From: Pseudomonadota bacterium
GTDB lineage: Bacteria > Pseudomonadota > Gammaproteobacteria > Pseudomonadales > Azotimanducaceae
NCBI GenBank assembly: GCA_009936895.1
Contig: JAACDS010000098.1
Coordinates: forward strand, 1-6,147
Direction: 5' to 3'
Length of the DNA stretch: 6,147 nucleotides
Position numbers and translations under genes: made by a program
In this document: piece after piece, positions 5,480 through 6,147 of the stretch
Position numbering within the stretch: position 1 is the stretch's first letter
Layout of the letters: each line of letters starts with the position of its first letter
Notes under the pieces: generated by a model
The model's database searches: none
Seen by the model: only the letters and a program-made list of their open reading frames with translations
Told to the model about the DNA's origin: nothing

Positions 5480-6147
5480 TTACGGTCGTGCCGGAAAATG
5501 CGTTGGGCCAACCAGAGTGTCCAGCTGTGGCTGAATCCACTCGACCCATTCACATAACACCGGGCGGGTTTCGCGTGGGTCGATCAGCTCATGAACAGCA
5601 AACGACTCCGCGCGAGGAAACGGTGACCGCGCCTCGCGCAAACGATCTTCCAGTTCCCGACGCTTGGCTTCAGGATCCGGCGCTGCGGCGATTTCACGAT
5701 GAAAGGCGACCGCTACGCCGCCCTCAACCGGCAGCGGGCCGGATTCTACGGAAGGCCAAGCCAATATGTAAGCACCCGGGGCATAGTGTGCTGCGGTGGC
5801 TACACCGAAACCCTTGTGCACCTGGATGACTGCCCAAGGCACCGTGGACTGAGCAGCGGCGGCTACCGCCGCCATGCCGTAACGAATGGTGCCCGCGGCC
5901 TCGGATTCCGGTCCGATCATAAAGCCCGGCTGGTCGATCAAATTCACGATCGGTAAATGAAAGGGGTCGCACATTTCAACGAAACGCCGGTATTTTTGTG
6001 CCGCCTCAGCGGTCATAGCCCCGGCATAGTGCTGGCAGTCATTCGCCAGTACGCCCACGGGCTGACCGTTCAATGTCGCTAACGCACAAATCTGGCTGGG
6101 GCCATACAGCGCGCCCATTTCAAACACACTGTTGGCGTCAAAAATCA
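5480..6147 (-). CDS. Acyl-CoA carboxylase, carboxyltransferase (beta) subunit, C-terminal part, runs off right edge
   Basis: The last 222 or so codons of a biotin-dependent carboxyltransferase of the acetyl/propionyl/methylcrotonyl-CoA carboxylase class, whose full length is usually 510-540 residues. It moves CO2 from carboxybiotin to an acyl-CoA. The segment starts in IFDANSVFEMGALYGPSQ. It continues through LANDCQHYAGAMTAEAAQKY, the LPIVNLIDQPGFMIG stretch of the C-terminal crotonase-like domain, and KGFGVATAAHYAPGAYILAW. The next stretch, PSVESGPLPVEGGV, stands where standard propionyl-CoA carboxylases have a PTAEIAVMG-like sequence, so this belongs to a less studied branch and the acyl substrate is open. 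The end, with REARSPFPRAESFAVHELIDPRETRP, is typical. The frame stays open to the window edge, so the true start lies outside. The SDR gene follows 59 bases downstream. Confidence 0.93.
   Translation of the reverse strand, partial: IFDANSVFEMGALYGPSQICALATLNGQPVGVLANDCQHYAGAMTAEAAQKYRRFVEMCDPFHLPIVNLIDQPGFMIGPESEAAGTIRYGMAAVAAAAQSTVPWAVIQVHKGFGVATAAHYAPGAYILAWPSVESGPLPVEGGVAVAFHREIAAAPDPEAKRRELEDRLREARSPFPRAESFAVHELIDPRETRPVLCEWVEWIQPQLDTLVGPTHFPARP

Noticed and set aside
5460..5482. Intrinsic terminator after the carboxylase gene
   Set aside because: Only a 4-bp stem around CTCGAG and no T run; too weak to call.
5488..5829. A 113-codon plus-strand frame opposite the carboxyltransferase
   Set aside because: It is antisense to well-conserved carboxyltransferase sequence; no domain seen.

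Overview
The window reads as part of a proteobacterial chromosome, most likely a (marine-type) gammaproteobacterium. The best clue is the left-edge regulator, which reads as MetR of the gammaproteobacterial methionine system. The right edge carries acyl-CoA metabolism genes typical of lipid-degrading marine gammaproteobacteria. Genus cannot be fixed from sequence alone. No tRNA, rRNA, CRISPR array, insertion sequence or phage gene was seen.

Layout: (1) 1-498, minus strand: the N-terminal 166 residues of metR, running off the left edge. (2) 499-763: a divergent control region with two perfect palindromes. One of them is a MetR-type box lying on the metR start codon. The region also holds the puzzling 5' end of the next gene. 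(3) 764-3668, plus strand: a tight three-gene run of GT4 glycosyltransferase, SAM methyltransferase and an alpha/alpha-barrel protein of the prenyltransferase/terpene-cyclase-like or six-hairpin glycosidase-like kind. The first pair overlaps by 11 bp and the second pair is 3 bp apart. (4) 3672-4481, minus strand: a second SAM methyltransferase, meeting the plus-strand run tail to tail with 3 bp between stops, preceded by a 61-residue two-helix membrane protein. (5) 4554-6147, minus strand: an SDR of the (3R)-hydroxyacyl-CoA dehydrogenase type and the C-terminal part of an acyl-CoA carboxylase carboxyltransferase subunit, running off the right edge.

The most interesting content is the four-gene set at about 700-4283 (glycosyltransferase, two methyltransferases, alpha/alpha-barrel enzyme). 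From memory of the families, all four resemble, gene for gene, a set found together in many actinobacteria, and I know of no described product. It looks like a small pathway for a methylated glycoside or glycolipid, possibly moved between phyla. This is inference.

The second notable point is that the glycosyltransferase has no normal start codon in frame ahead of its conserved glycine-rich N-terminus. A short upstream ORF from ATG 631 ends at CCC-TAA (697-702), and a +1 shift there would join it in frame to the enzyme. This is either a programmed frameshift, a near-cognate start or a sequence error.
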